Origin: Ahrensia sp.
GTDB lineage: Bacteria; Pseudomonadota; Alphaproteobacteria; Rhizobiales; Rhizobiaceae
Direction of reading: 5' to 3'
Length of the DNA stretch: 64,000 nucleotides
Assembly: GCA_002698425.1 (NCBI GenBank)
Contig: NZXU01000101.1
Coordinates: 124,001 to 188,000, forward strand
Position numbers and translations under genes: made by a program. The notes below the pieces were generated by a model that saw nothing but the letters and a program-made list of their open reading frames with translations, did not search any database and had not been told where the DNA came from. Below are positions 16,459 to 24,252 of this stretch, piece after piece. The first letter of the stretch is position 1; every line of letters begins with the position of its first letter.

Positions 16459-16928
16459 TCGATCGGCCCGTCATGTCCGTCGAGGATGTCCGCAACCGCG
16501 TCGACGCGATCGTCTCTGCCGATGACGAGACGCTGGCGCGCGATGCTGTCGCGATTGCCGACGAATTTCTCTCGATGGGGGAGGCGGTGCTTGTCGCCTG
16601 GCTGACCTCGAAAGGAGCCGAGCCGACCAGTGCCGAGGTCGAAGGTTTCCGGCTGCTTGCGCTCCATCGCCAGGGCGCGAAGGGCGATCCGAGCTTCAAC
16701 GCCTGTCGCGAGACGGCGCGGGAGATCGTCTATCACCGCAACCTGGTCCTGCATGATCCGGCGTCGCCCGACACCGCGCGGACGCTTCGCCTCGGCGCGA
16801 TGGTCGTGCGGCACCTCGCACTGTTCATCGGCGGCAAGCTGGAGGAGGCGGGCCTCGGCGAATTCTGCTGTTCGTCGCGCCCGGTCCGCCAGGCCGAAAC
16901 GCTCAAACCAATCGCCGAAACGGCGTAA
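16455..16928 (+). CDS. unknown protein between hdrB2 and lbpA, with C-terminal Cys-Cys
   Basis: A 157-aa soluble helical protein beginning MIDRPVMSVEDVRNRVDAIV. ATG 16455 overlaps the hdrB2 stop (ATGA), so it is translationally coupled. Near the C-terminus is a vicinal cysteine pair in GLGEFCCSSRPV. There is no signal peptide and no recognisable domain. The coupling and its place directly before the lipoate-binding protein suggest a part in complex assembly, lipoylation or sulfur transfer. A paired cysteine is a feature shared with the DsrE carrier of this cluster, though the sequences are otherwise unrelated. Confidence 0.8.
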   Translation: MIDRPVMSVEDVRNRVDAIVSADDETLARDAVAIADEFLSMGEAVLVAWLTSKGAEPTSAEVEGFRLLALHRQGAKGDPSFNACRETAREIVYHRNLVLHDPASPDTARTLRLGAMVVRHLALFIGGKLEEAGLGEFCCSSRPVRQAETLKPIAETA

Positions 16929-16946
16929 CCGCAAAGGAGGCATGAC

Positions 16947-17390
16947 ATGCCTGTAGTCCGTGGCTGTGAACTACCCGACGATCTCTACTACGACGTCGAC
17001 AACAACCTCTGGTACCGCGACAACACCGACGGCACCTACACCGTCGGCATGACGATGATCGCAATCGGCATGGCGGGCCAGCTTGTCGCCTTCACCGCCA
17101 AGAAGGCGGGAAAGACCATCAAGGAAGGCAAGTCGGTCGCCACCGTGGAGTCCGGCAAGTGGGTGGGCCCTGCCAAGATCGGTTTTGAGGCCGAAATCAT
17201 CGAAACCAACGAGGACTTGGCCGGGACTCCGTCGCTCGCCAATTCCGACACCTACGGCGCCGGCTGGATGGTCAAGGTGAAGCCGACCGATGCCGGTGCG
17301 GTGTCGATGCTGACGCCGGGTTCCGAGGTCGCCGGCCCCTACGAGGCCAAAATGGCCGCCGACGAATTCGAGGGCTGTGCGGCAGCCTGA
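16947..17390 (+). CDS. lbpA: lipoate-binding protein of the sHdr pathway
   Basis: A 147-aa protein related to glycine cleavage H protein. The lipoylation site is K71 in TVESGKWVGP, on the usual beta-hairpin, preceded by GMTMIAIGMAGQLVAFTAKKAG. In sHdr organisms the lipoyl group of LbpA is thought to carry sulfur intermediates to or from the Hdr-like complex, in place of coenzyme M/coenzyme B disulfides. No gcvT or gcvP neighbours exist, which supports LbpA rather than GcvH. AAAGGAGG stands 6 nt before the ATG. The nearby ligase is the likely modifying enzyme. Confidence 0.93.
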   Translation: MPVVRGCELPDDLYYDVDNNLWYRDNTDGTYTVGMTMIAIGMAGQLVAFTAKKAGKTIKEGKSVATVESGKWVGPAKIGFEAEIIETNEDLAGTPSLANSDTYGAGWMVKVKPTDAGAVSMLTPGSEVAGPYEAKMAADEFEGCAAA

Positions 17391-17424
17391 ACATGTTTGG
17401 CGGTCCTGCCAGGGAGAAACGACA

Positions 17425-17919
17425 ATGAGCAGTGAAACCAACGCGAAGTCCATGTCGCTGATCGTGACCAAGGGCACGCTCGACTGGGCCTATCCGCCCT
17501 TCATCCTCGCGACTACGGCTGCCGCGATGGGCCTCGAAGTGACGATGTTCTTTACCTTTTACGGCCTCGGCCTGCTCAAGAAGGATCTCAACCTGAAGAT
17601 CTCGACGCTTGGCAATCCGGCGATGGAAATGCCGATGATGGGCATGCACATGGCGATGCCGAACATCGTATCCGCCCTGCCGGGCGTAGACGGCATGGCA
17701 ACGGGGATGATGAAGAGCCTGATCAAGAAGAAAGGTGTCGCATCGATCGAGGATCTGCGCGAACTGGCGGTCGAAGCGGACGTGCAGATGATCGCCTGCC
17801 AGATGACCATGGACCTGTTCGAATACAAGAAGGAAGACATGATCGACGGGCCGTCGCTCGGCGGAGCCGCGACCTATATCGAGGTCGCGTCGAAGAGCGA
17901 CATCAACCTGTATATCTGA
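17425..17919 (+). CDS. DsrE/F-like protein, DsrE2/DsrE3A type
   Basis: A 164-aa DsrE-fold protein. The segments TTAAAMGLEVTMFFTFYGLG and VQMIACQMTMDLF are typical of the larger DsrE2/DsrE3A-type proteins found with tusA and hdr genes in sulfur oxidisers. The likely sulfur-accepting cysteine is C125. Residues 62-95 are unusually methionine-rich (MEMPMMGMHMAM). It begins 35 nt after lbpA with AGGGAG before the ATG. It probably works in the relay that brings sulfane sulfur to the sHdr complex. Whether it is DsrE2 or DsrE3A needs a tree. Confidence 0.85.
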   Translation: MSSETNAKSMSLIVTKGTLDWAYPPFILATTAAAMGLEVTMFFTFYGLGLLKKDLNLKISTLGNPAMEMPMMGMHMAMPNIVSALPGVDGMATGMMKSLIKKKGVASIEDLRELAVEADVQMIACQMTMDLFEYKKEDMIDGPSLGGAATYIEVASKSDINLYI

Positions 17920-18011
17920 GGATTGCCCGGCGGTTTGGGGCCGCGCCGCCGGTGGGAGGAGAGGCCGTCTTATCGGTCGGTTTTGGGGACCGGCCAAGCG
18001 GGGTGGAGACA

Positions 18012-19277
18012 ATGAAAAGGCATCTTGGGACCGGTCTGTCCGGTCTGCTGTTCGGCGCCGTGCTGGTTTTGGGAGGAACCGGCGGAGCGGCAAACGCAAC
18101 GGACGGCTATTTCCAGGTCGGTTTCGGCATGCGGCAGAGCGGCATGGGCGGAGCAGGGGCCGCGGATTCGACCGACGCGATGGCGCAGACGCTCAATCCG
18201 GCGGGCATCGTCGGTATCGGCGACCAGTGGCAGGTCGGCGCAGCCGCTTTCATGCCGTTTCGCGGCTACGAGGCGAGCGGGACGGGCTTCGTGGCGGGTG
18301 GTACTGTCGACAGCATGGCCGAAGTCTTCGTGATGCCGAATTTCGGCTATGTCCGCCAGATCGACGCCGAGTCGGCTTGGGGCATCTCCGTTTACGGCAA
18401 TGGCGGCATGAACACGACCTATTCGGCGATCCCGAATTCGACGCCCGGTTGCACAGGCGGACCGAATATGCCGGGCGTGTTTTGCGGCGGGCAGGCGGGT
18501 GTCGACCTGATGCAGGCGTTCGTCTCGGTCGACTATGCGCGCGACCTCGGCGCGGTGAAAGTGGGTATCGCGCCGACATTCGCGGTCCAGCGGTTCAAGG
18601 CGCAGGGTCTGAGCGCCTTCGGCATCACCGAGGATAGCTATGACTACTCGTTCGGCGGCGGCTTGCGCGGCGGCATCGAATGGGAAGCGATGCCCGGCTT
18701 GCGCTTCGCTGTTGCGGGTCAGACCAAGATGTACATGACGAAACTGGATAAATATGCCGGGCTTTTCGCGGAGCAGGGCGGCTTCGACATCCCCGGTCAA
18801 ATCACGGCCGGCGTAGCTTTCGACGCGACACCGACTCTGACGCTTGCATTCGATTACCAGCGGATCTTCTACAGCACCGTCCCGTCGATCGCCAATTCCT
18901 CTGTCCCGGTCGCGCCGTTCGGCGCCGATAACGGCCCGGGTTTCGGATGGCACGATGTCGACGTCTTCAAGATCGGCGCAGAGTGGACGGCCAGCGAGCA
19001 ACTGACCCTTCGCGCGGGTTACGCCTATAGCGACAATCCCGTTCAGTCCGGCGATGTGATGTTGAACATCCTGGCGCCCGGCGTCACCCAGCATCACATC
19101 ACCGCCGGCGCGAGCTACAAGATGTCCGAGAAGAATACGCTGGACGTGTTCGGCATGTATGTTCCCGAGACAAAGATCTCCGGGCCGGAGTTGTATGGCG
19201 GCGTTCCGACGGGCGGGGCGATCACCCTCAACATGCATCAGATCCTGTTCGGCTTCGGATTGACCCGAACATATTGA
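18012..19277 (+). CDS. FadL/TodX/OmpP1-family outer membrane channel
   Basis: A 421-aa beta-barrel protein with a signal peptide cleaved after ANA near residue 29. The mature N-terminus TDGYFQVGFGMRQSGMGGAG and the following SMNPAG-like segment AQTLNPAGIVGIGDQ are FadL-family signatures (the NPA region of the hatch). The C-terminus ends in an aromatic residue (GLTRTY), as barrel proteins do. FadL-type channels admit hydrophobic molecules. Its position between the DsrE and tusA genes suggests uptake of a hydrophobic or volatile sulfur substrate for this pathway (inference). Start ATG 18012 has GGTGGAG at 4 nt. A 7-bp hairpin (17927-17952) precedes it. Confidence 0.87.
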   Translation: MKRHLGTGLSGLLFGAVLVLGGTGGAANATDGYFQVGFGMRQSGMGGAGAADSTDAMAQTLNPAGIVGIGDQWQVGAAAFMPFRGYEASGTGFVAGGTVDSMAEVFVMPNFGYVRQIDAESAWGISVYGNGGMNTTYSAIPNSTPGCTGGPNMPGVFCGGQAGVDLMQAFVSVDYARDLGAVKVGIAPTFAVQRFKAQGLSAFGITEDSYDYSFGGGLRGGIEWEAMPGLRFAVAGQTKMYMTKLDKYAGLFAEQGGFDIPGQITAGVAFDATPTLTLAFDYQRIFYSTVPSIANSSVPVAPFGADNGPGFGWHDVDVFKIGAEWTASEQLTLRAGYAYSDNPVQSGDVMLNILAPGVTQHHITAGASYKMSEKNTLDVFGMYVPETKISGPELYGGVPTGGAITLNMHQILFGFGLTRTY

Positions 19278-19330
19278 GTTTCAAGACCAACCAAAGGCAA
19301 AACGGGCAATTGCCCGACAAAGGAGGAAAG

Positions 19331-19558
19331 ATGGCCGACGAGGTACTCGACGCAAAGGGGCTGAACTGCCCGCTGCCCATTCTGCGCGCGAAGAAGGCAT
19401 TGAAAGGCCTGCCGACCGGCGGCACGCTGGAAATCCAAGCAACCGATCCGGGTGCTGTGAAGGATTTCGAGGCGTTCTGCCGGTCCACCGGCAATGAATT
19501 GATGGAATCGCGCCAGGACGGCGGAACCTACGTTTTCCTCATCAAGCACACGGCCTGA
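19331..19558 (+). CDS. tusA: TusA-type sulfur transferase
   Basis: A 75-aa sulfur carrier with the family motif LDAKGLNCPLPILRAKKAL. C13 carries the persulfide. In sulfur oxidisers TusA accepts sulfane sulfur from rhodanese or cysteine desulfurase-like donors and hands it to DsrE proteins, and so to the sHdr complex. The ATG at 19331 follows a perfect AGGAGG at 5 nt. It is the last plus-strand gene of the island and faces the ArsR-type gene with 15 bp between the stops. Confidence 0.93.
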   Translation: MADEVLDAKGLNCPLPILRAKKALKGLPTGGTLEIQATDPGAVKDFEAFCRSTGNELMESRQDGGTYVFLIKHTA

Positions 19559-19573
19559 CAGGGGTCTGCAGAC

Positions 19574-19912
19574 CTACTCCTTGCAGAATTCCTCATAGAG
19601 CGCGCGGATGATCCTGCGCGTTCTTTCATCGGCAAGCGAATAGACGATGGAGCGGCCTTCGCGGCGGCAGTCGACGAGGCCGTCCTCGCGCAGCCGCGCC
19701 AGCTGTTTGGATACGGCGGCCTGGGGCAGTTCCAGCATGGATTCCAGTTCGCTCACATTGATGCCGCCCTCGGCCAGCCTGCACAGGATGACGAGACGCG
19801 CGGGATGCGCCAGCGATTTCAGGAACTGCGTGGTCAGCGTCGCGTTTTCCAGCATCTTGCCGGAAACGTTGTCGGCCTCGATCTCGTCGATTGCCATGTC
19901 GGTCTCGGTCAT
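19574..19912 (-). CDS. ArsR/SmtB-family repressor, sHdrR-like
   Basis: A small winged-helix regulator, 112 aa from ATG 19912. The HTH is in NVSELESMLELPQAAVSKQL, followed by the wing DCRREGRSIVYSL. Cysteines are C44, C82 and C110. The C44/C110 pair is 66 residues apart, the same spacing I recall for the two reactive cysteines of Hyphomicrobium sHdrR, so sensing sulfane sulfur by a cysteine bridge is likely. Other starts (ATG 19951, ATG 19897, GTG 19969) cannot be excluded because no clear ribosome site is seen. It lies convergent to the sHdr operon and is its probable repressor. Confidence 0.83.
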   Translation of the reverse strand: MTETDMAIDEIEADNVSGKMLENATLTTQFLKSLAHPARLVILCRLAEGGINVSELESMLELPQAAVSKQLARLREDGLVDCRREGRSIVYSLADERTRRIIRALYEEFCKE

Positions 19913-20087
19913 CTCGCTTTGCCGTTTGTGAAGTCCGCAGATATCTATCATGGCCGTCCACGAACACAAGGCGCGGGATCGGTACCTCGCGGAACAGTGA
20001 AGTCCGGTGAGAGCAGGGATGGGCGGATGAGAAATCCGCGCGGCTTTATGAATTGCGGCCGCTTCCGTTCCGCTCTAGCTTTTCGCC

Positions 20088-20369
20088 GTGGTCCTTGCTC
20101 GAAAGATAGTCCTTCACAGTCCGATCTCGGATGATGCCGATCTGGCAGACTTCGTCGAACGGTGTCTGGTCGAACAGGTTTCTCTGCTGGCGATTGTCGG
20201 ACCTGGAGCCGCCGAGCTTGAAGATCAGGTGGATTGGCTAGTTATTGGCGACGGCAGCGACCCGGAGCGGTTTCTTTGCACGACATCTCATCCGGATGAA
20301 CTTTTCGAAGATGTGCTCGACTTTGCCAATGTCTGTGATGATGGCGGTGTGGAAGAAGTGTCTCTTTAG
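20088..20369 (+). CDS. small acidic protein of unknown function
   Basis: A 93-aa protein from GTG 20088, with strand-helix alternation (KIVLHSPISDDADLADFVER, VSLLAIVGPGAAELE) and a conserved-looking segment WLVIGDGSDPERFLCTTSHPD. I believe I have seen that segment in rhizobial unknown proteins but cannot name a family with certainty. No ribosome site is obvious. It lies alone between the ArsR-type gene and ybaK. The flanks (19970-20087 and 20370-20514) show no other gene. Confidence 0.55.
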   Translation: MVLARKIVLHSPISDDADLADFVERCLVEQVSLLAIVGPGAAELEDQVDWLVIGDGSDPERFLCTTSHPDELFEDVLDFANVCDDGGVEEVSL

Positions 20370-20514
20370 TTCGTGCAGCGCAGATAGGGGTGTTCACGAC
20401 GCCGTCGCTCAGTGCTTGCCGGCACTTTAGAATGTCTCGATCCGGTTTGGTCGTTGGAGCAGAAGTTCCTACGCGAAATATATTTGTCGCATAAGATGGA
20501 TTATGGAACTGAAA

Positions 20515-21009
20515 TCAGTCCATGACCGCAACTATAATGGGGTCGATGGCGTCCGCCAGCGCCTTGGGATCGACGCTGAAGACGCTGTCCGGACGGCCCG
20601 CCGCAGCCCAGACGGCGTCATGGCGCAGCAGGCTTTCGTCGAGATACGTCGCGATCGGCGCTGTGTGGCCGATCGGTGCGACGCCGCCAATGGCGAAACC
20701 GGTTTCATCGCGCACGCGCCGCCCGTCACATCGCTTGAGCTTCAGCATGTAACGTGCTGACAAATAATCGAGATCAGCGTTCCTGTCGCCCGACACGAGC
20801 AGCAATACGAGCTCGCCGGTTTCGGCGTTCTCGAAGACGAGTGACTTGACGATCTGGCCGACTTCGCAGCCGCACGCCGCAGCCGCTTCCTCGGCGGTGC
20901 GCGTCGATTGATCCATGACCTTCAGCTCGATTTTGAGACCGAGCCGCTCGGCGTCGAGCGCGACGCGCTCCATCGAGGAGCCGGGTTTCGGTACGATCGC
21001 TTCGCTCAC
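20515..21009 (-). CDS. YbaK/ProX-type aminoacyl-tRNA deacylase
   Basis: A 164-aa protein of the YbaK/Cys-tRNA(Pro) and Ala-tRNA(Pro) editing family, which clears mischarged tRNAs. Visible motifs are EVGQIVKSLVFEN with the catalytic lysine, and GFAIGGVAPIGH with the conserved GGxxPxGH turn. GTG 21009 is chosen because GGAGAG lies 9 nt upstream and the start follows the stop of the preceding metallo-hydrolase gene by 4 nt. Longer frames run into that gene. It is the last gene of a minus-strand operon coming from rlpA/dacF. Confidence 0.88.
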   Translation of the reverse strand: MSEAIVPKPGSSMERVALDAERLGLKIELKVMDQSTRTAEEAAAACGCEVGQIVKSLVFENAETGELVLLLVSGDRNADLDYLSARYMLKLKRCDGRRVRDETGFAIGGVAPIGHTAPIATYLDESLLRHDAVWAAAGRPDSVFSVDPKALADAIDPIIVAVMD

Positions 21010-21013
21010 GTGA

Positions 21014-21835
21014 TCAGCTCTCCAGTTCGATGACCAGGCCGTCATGCGCCGGCACCACATGGTCAGGCGTCTCGTTCTTCACCGTCTCGTAGTCGAGCGG
21101 AATATGCATATGGGTCAGGTAAGCGCGTGTCGGCTTGAGTTCCATAATCACGGCTAATGCCTGTTCAAGTGAGAAATGGCTGGGATGCTCGCGATATTGC
21201 AACGCGTCGATGATCAGCACGTCGAGACCTTGCATTTTGGCGAGCGTCTCGTCGGGATAGAAGCTGACATCCGGGCAGTAGGCAAAATCGCCAATTCGAA
21301 AACCGAGCGAGTGGATCGCGCCGTGGCGCTGGAAAAGCGGCGTGAAGACGATATCGCCGCCCGGCCCCGACACCGTAAACGGCGTCTCGTGATCGATGCC
21401 ATGGCGCTTCAGGATCGGCGGATAGCCCGAGCCAGGCGGTGTCTCGAAACAATAGCCGAAGGCTTCGTGAAGCCGTTCATAAGTCGCCTCGTCCGCCCAA
21501 ACATCCATGAGACGGCGCTGCCACAAGACGAAAGTGCGCAGATCGTCGATACCGTGGATGTGGTCCGCATGCGGGTGCGTGTAGACGACGCCGTCGAGCT
21601 GGGTGATCTGCACGCTGAGCATCTGCTGGCGGAAATCCGGCCCGGTATCGATCACGACGCAGGTTTTCTCACCGTCCGGTCCGATACGCTCAGCGAGCAG
21701 CGAAGCGCGCAGCCGCCGGTTCCTGGGATTGTGCGGATCGCAATTGCCCCAGTCACCATTGAGCCTCGGTGTACCAGGCGACGAGCCGCAGCCGAGCACG
21801 GTGTATCGCATCCTCGAACCGCCGCTGTCAGCCAT
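21014..21835 (-). CDS. MBL-fold phosphodiesterase (PhnP-like)
   Basis: A 273-aa metallo-beta-lactamase-fold hydrolase. Motifs include TVLGCGSSPGTPRL at the N-terminus, the metal site THPHADHIHGIDDLR, and later histidines in FQRHGAIHS and LTHMHIPLDY. Overall it resembles PhnP, the 5-phosphoribosyl 1,2-cyclic phosphate phosphodiesterase, and relatives always found after tatD in Rhizobiales; its own substrate is not known. ATG 21835 overlaps the tatD stop by 8 bp. An internal ATG at 21811 would also be possible. Confidence 0.88.
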   Translation of the reverse strand: MADSGGSRMRYTVLGCGSSPGTPRLNGDWGNCDPHNPRNRRLRASLLAERIGPDGEKTCVVIDTGPDFRQQMLSVQITQLDGVVYTHPHADHIHGIDDLRTFVLWQRRLMDVWADEATYERLHEAFGYCFETPPGSGYPPILKRHGIDHETPFTVSGPGGDIVFTPLFQRHGAIHSLGFRIGDFAYCPDVSFYPDETLAKMQGLDVLIIDALQYREHPSHFSLEQALAVIMELKPTRAYLTHMHIPLDYETVKNETPDHVVPAHDGLVIELES

Positions 21836-22619
21836 CGTGACGCGGCACCTTTGAAAACAGGCGATAGAAATTCTCGGTCGTCGTCTCGCCGATCTCGTCC
21901 AGCGTGACAGCGCGCGTATCGGCGAGCACCTGAGCCGTGTTGATCACATAGGCCGGCTCGTTGCGCTTGCCACGATGCGGTGGCGGCGCAAGATACGGCG
22001 CGTCGGTCTCGACCAGGATACGATCGGCCGGCATGTCTTTCGCGATATCGCGGATCGCTTGCGAGTTCTTGAAGGTCAGGATGCCGGAAAGGGAGACATA
22101 GCCGCCGAGTTCGATGCCGGTTTCGGCAAGGGCGCGGCCCGACGAGAAGCAGTGCAGGACGAAGGGGAAGGCCCCCTTCCCTGTTTCCTCGGTCAGGATC
22201 GCGGCCATGTCCGCGTCGGCGTCGCGGGCGTGGATGACCAGCGGCAGGCCGGTGCGGCGCGCCGCTTCGATATGGCGGCGGAAGCCTTCCGCCTGCGCCT
22301 CGCGCGGGGCGTTGTCGTAGTAGTAGTCGAGCCCGGCCTCGCCGATCGCCACGACCTTGTCGTCCTCGGCGAGACGGACCAGATCGTCGGCGGTGATGTC
22401 GAGTTCCGTGTCGGCGTGATGCGGATGCGTGCCCACCGAACAGAAGATGTCGTCATAGGCGTGGGCGATCGCGCGGATTGTGTCGAATTGCTTCACCTTG
22501 GTCGAGATCGTCACCATGCGCACGATGCCGGCCTCGCGGGCACGCGCGACGACCGCATCGCGCTCCTCGGCGAGATCCGGAAAATCGAGATGGCAGTGGC
22601 TGTCGACGAGAACGGTCAT
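21828..22619 (-). CDS. tatD: TatD-family metal-dependent hydrolase
   Basis: A 263-aa TIM-barrel hydrolase/DNase. The first metal site is LVDSHCHLDF; others are AIGEAGLDYYYDN, PLVIHARDADAD, LHCFSSG and LVETDAPYLAPPPHRGKRNEP, all in family order. TatD proteins act as 3'-5' exonucleases in DNA repair or on damaged peptides. ATG 22619 is the start, since the family's first strand begins there and metG ends 10 nt upstream. It lies in the conserved order metG-tatD-MBL hydrolase. Confidence 0.95.
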   Translation of the reverse strand: MTVLVDSHCHLDFPDLAEERDAVVARAREAGIVRMVTISTKVKQFDTIRAIAHAYDDIFCSVGTHPHHADTELDITADDLVRLAEDDKVVAIGEAGLDYYYDNAPREAQAEGFRRHIEAARRTGLPLVIHARDADADMAAILTEETGKGAFPFVLHCFSSGRALAETGIELGGYVSLSGILTFKNSQAIRDIAKDMPADRILVETDAPYLAPPPHRGKRNEPAYVINTAQVLADTRAVTLDEIGETTTENFYRLFSKVPRHDG

Positions 22620-22629
22620 GAGCCCGGGA

Positions 22630-24168
22630 TCAGTCTTCCTTTTCCACGTAACGCGGGAAAACGCCTGACGGCGCGGGGAGTTCCGTCCCCGGGACGAGGA
22701 TCGTCTCGAGGCTGTCAAAGTCGCGTGCATCGGCAGGCGCGGCGACGAGGTCGAGCAGCTTGGCCGTCGCTGCCGGCATGTAGGGTTGCGCCAGAATGGC
22801 GATACGCCGCACCGTTTCCGCAACGACGTAAAGCACGGTTTTCATGCGCTCAGGGTCTGTCTTGCGCAGCGCCCACGGCGCCTGCGCATCGATATAGCGG
22901 TCGCCGGCGGCCACCACGTCGAACGTGGCCTCGACGGCCTTGTGGATCGCCTGCCGGTCCATGGCTTCGCGCGCCGCCGCGAGCGCTTTCGCGCCCTCGG
23001 CCAGCAACGCCTCGTCCTCGGGCGTGAAGGCGCCATGCTCCGGCACCTTGCCCTCGCAATGCTTGGCGATCATCGACAGAGAGCGCTGGGCCAGATTGCC
23101 GAGCCCGTTGGCGAGGTCGGCATTGATGCGATTGACGATCGCCTCGTGGCTGTATGAGCCGTCATTGCCGAAGGGCACTTCGCGCATGAAGAAATAGCGG
23201 ACCTGGTCGAGGCCATAGGCGTCGATCAGCGCGAAGGGGTCGACGACGTTGCCGACCGACTTCGACATCTTCTCGCCCTTGTTGAACAGGAAGCCGTGGG
23301 CATAAACGCGTTTCGGCAGTTCGACGCCGGCGCTCATCAGGAAGGCCGGCCAGTAGACCGCGTGAAAGCGCACGATGTCCTTGCCGATGATGTGCATCGC
23401 CGGCCAGTAGCCCCAGCGCTCGGCGTTCTCGTCGGGGAAACCCGCGGCGGTGATGTAGTTGGTCAGCGCATCGACCCAGACATACATGACGTGACTGTCA
23501 TTGCCGGGAACCGGGACGCCCCAATCGAAAGTGGTGCGCGAGATCGACAGATCCTTCAGGCCGCCCTTGACGAAGCTCGCCACCTCGTTGCGGCGCTCGG
23601 CCGGCAGCACGAAGTCCGGATTGTCCGCGTAGAGCTTCAGCAGCATGTCGCCATAGGCCGACAGGCGGAAATAGTAGCTTTCCTCCTCGACCCATTCGAC
23701 CTCCGAGCCGAGCGGTTCGCGGCGCACGCCGTCTTCGCCGAGCGTCGTTTCGCTTTCGTCGAAATAGGCTTCCTGGCGCACCGAGTACCAGCCGCCATAC
23801 TTGCCGAGATAGATGTCGCCATTGGCTTCCATCCGTTTCCAGAGTTCCTGTACGGATTTCTTGTGGCGGTCCTCGGTCGTGCGGATGAAATCGTCATTCG
23901 AGCAACCGAGCGTCTCGACCATGCGGCGGAACACGGCCGAATTCCTGTCGGCCAGTTCGATCGGCGCGATGCCTTCCTTCTCGGCGGTTTGCTGCATCTT
24001 CTGGCCATGCTCGTCCGTGCCGGTCAGGAAGAAGACATCCTTGCCGTCGTGACGGGCGAAGCGGGCAAGCACATCGGTGGCGATCGCGGTATAGGCGTGA
24101 CCGATATGCGGAACCCCGTTCGGATAGAAGATCGGCGTCGTGATATAGAAACGTTCTTTGGCGGACAT
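22630..24168 (-). CDS. metG: methionyl-tRNA synthetase
   Basis: A 512-aa class-I synthetase charging tRNA-Met. HIGH is at residues 21-24 ([11 protein letters not shown]) and KMSKS near residue 300 ([13 protein letters not shown]). It belongs to the short form without zinc knuckle ([19 protein letters not shown] in place of the CxxC fingers) and without the C-terminal tRNA-binding domain. It lies between holB (84 nt upstream) and tatD (10 nt downstream) on the same strand. Confidence 0.97.
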   Translation of the reverse strand: MSAKERFYITTPIFYPNGVPHIGHAYTAIATDVLARFARHDGKDVFFLTGTDEHGQKMQQTAEKEGIAPIELADRNSAVFRRMVETLGCSNDDFIRTTEDRHKKSVQELWKRMEANGDIYLGKYGGWYSVRQEAYFDESETTLGEDGVRREPLGSEVEWVEEESYYFRLSAYGDMLLKLYADNPDFVLPAERRNEVASFVKGGLKDLSISRTTFDWGVPVPGNDSHVMYVWVDALTNYITAAGFPDENAERWGYWPAMHIIGKDIVRFHAVYWPAFLMSAGVELPKRVYAHGFLFNKGEKMSKSVGNVVDPFALIDAYGLDQVRYFFMREVPFGNDGSYSHEAIVNRINADLANGLGNLAQRSLSMIAKHCEGKVPEHGAFTPEDEALLAEGAKALAAAREAMDRQAIHKAVEATFDVVAAGDRYIDAQAPWALRKTDPERMKTVLYVVAETVRRIAILAQPYMPAATAKLLDLVAAPADARDFDSLETILVPGTELPAPSGVFPRYVEKED

Positions 24169-24252
24169 GTGGGCCCATTTGCAGCGAGAAAGGAAAGGTG
24201 CCCTGCTCTATCCGATTTCGAAGCGAAAAGAAAAGGCGAAGACTTCGAAAAA

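Noticed and set aside
16947..17390. Lipoyl protein as glycine cleavage H protein
   Set aside because: No glycine cleavage genes are nearby and it is embedded in the sHdr operon, so LbpA is the better call.
17927..17952. 7-bp GC hairpin with 12-nt loop before the FadL-type gene as a terminator
   Set aside because: The stem is short, the loop is long and no T-run follows; in GC-rich DNA such stems occur often.
19563..19574. 12-bp palindrome GGTCTGCAGACC between tusA and the ArsR-type gene
   Set aside because: It has no loop and no T-run, so it is not a terminator. It lies at the 3' ends of both genes, an unlikely operator site, and may be chance.
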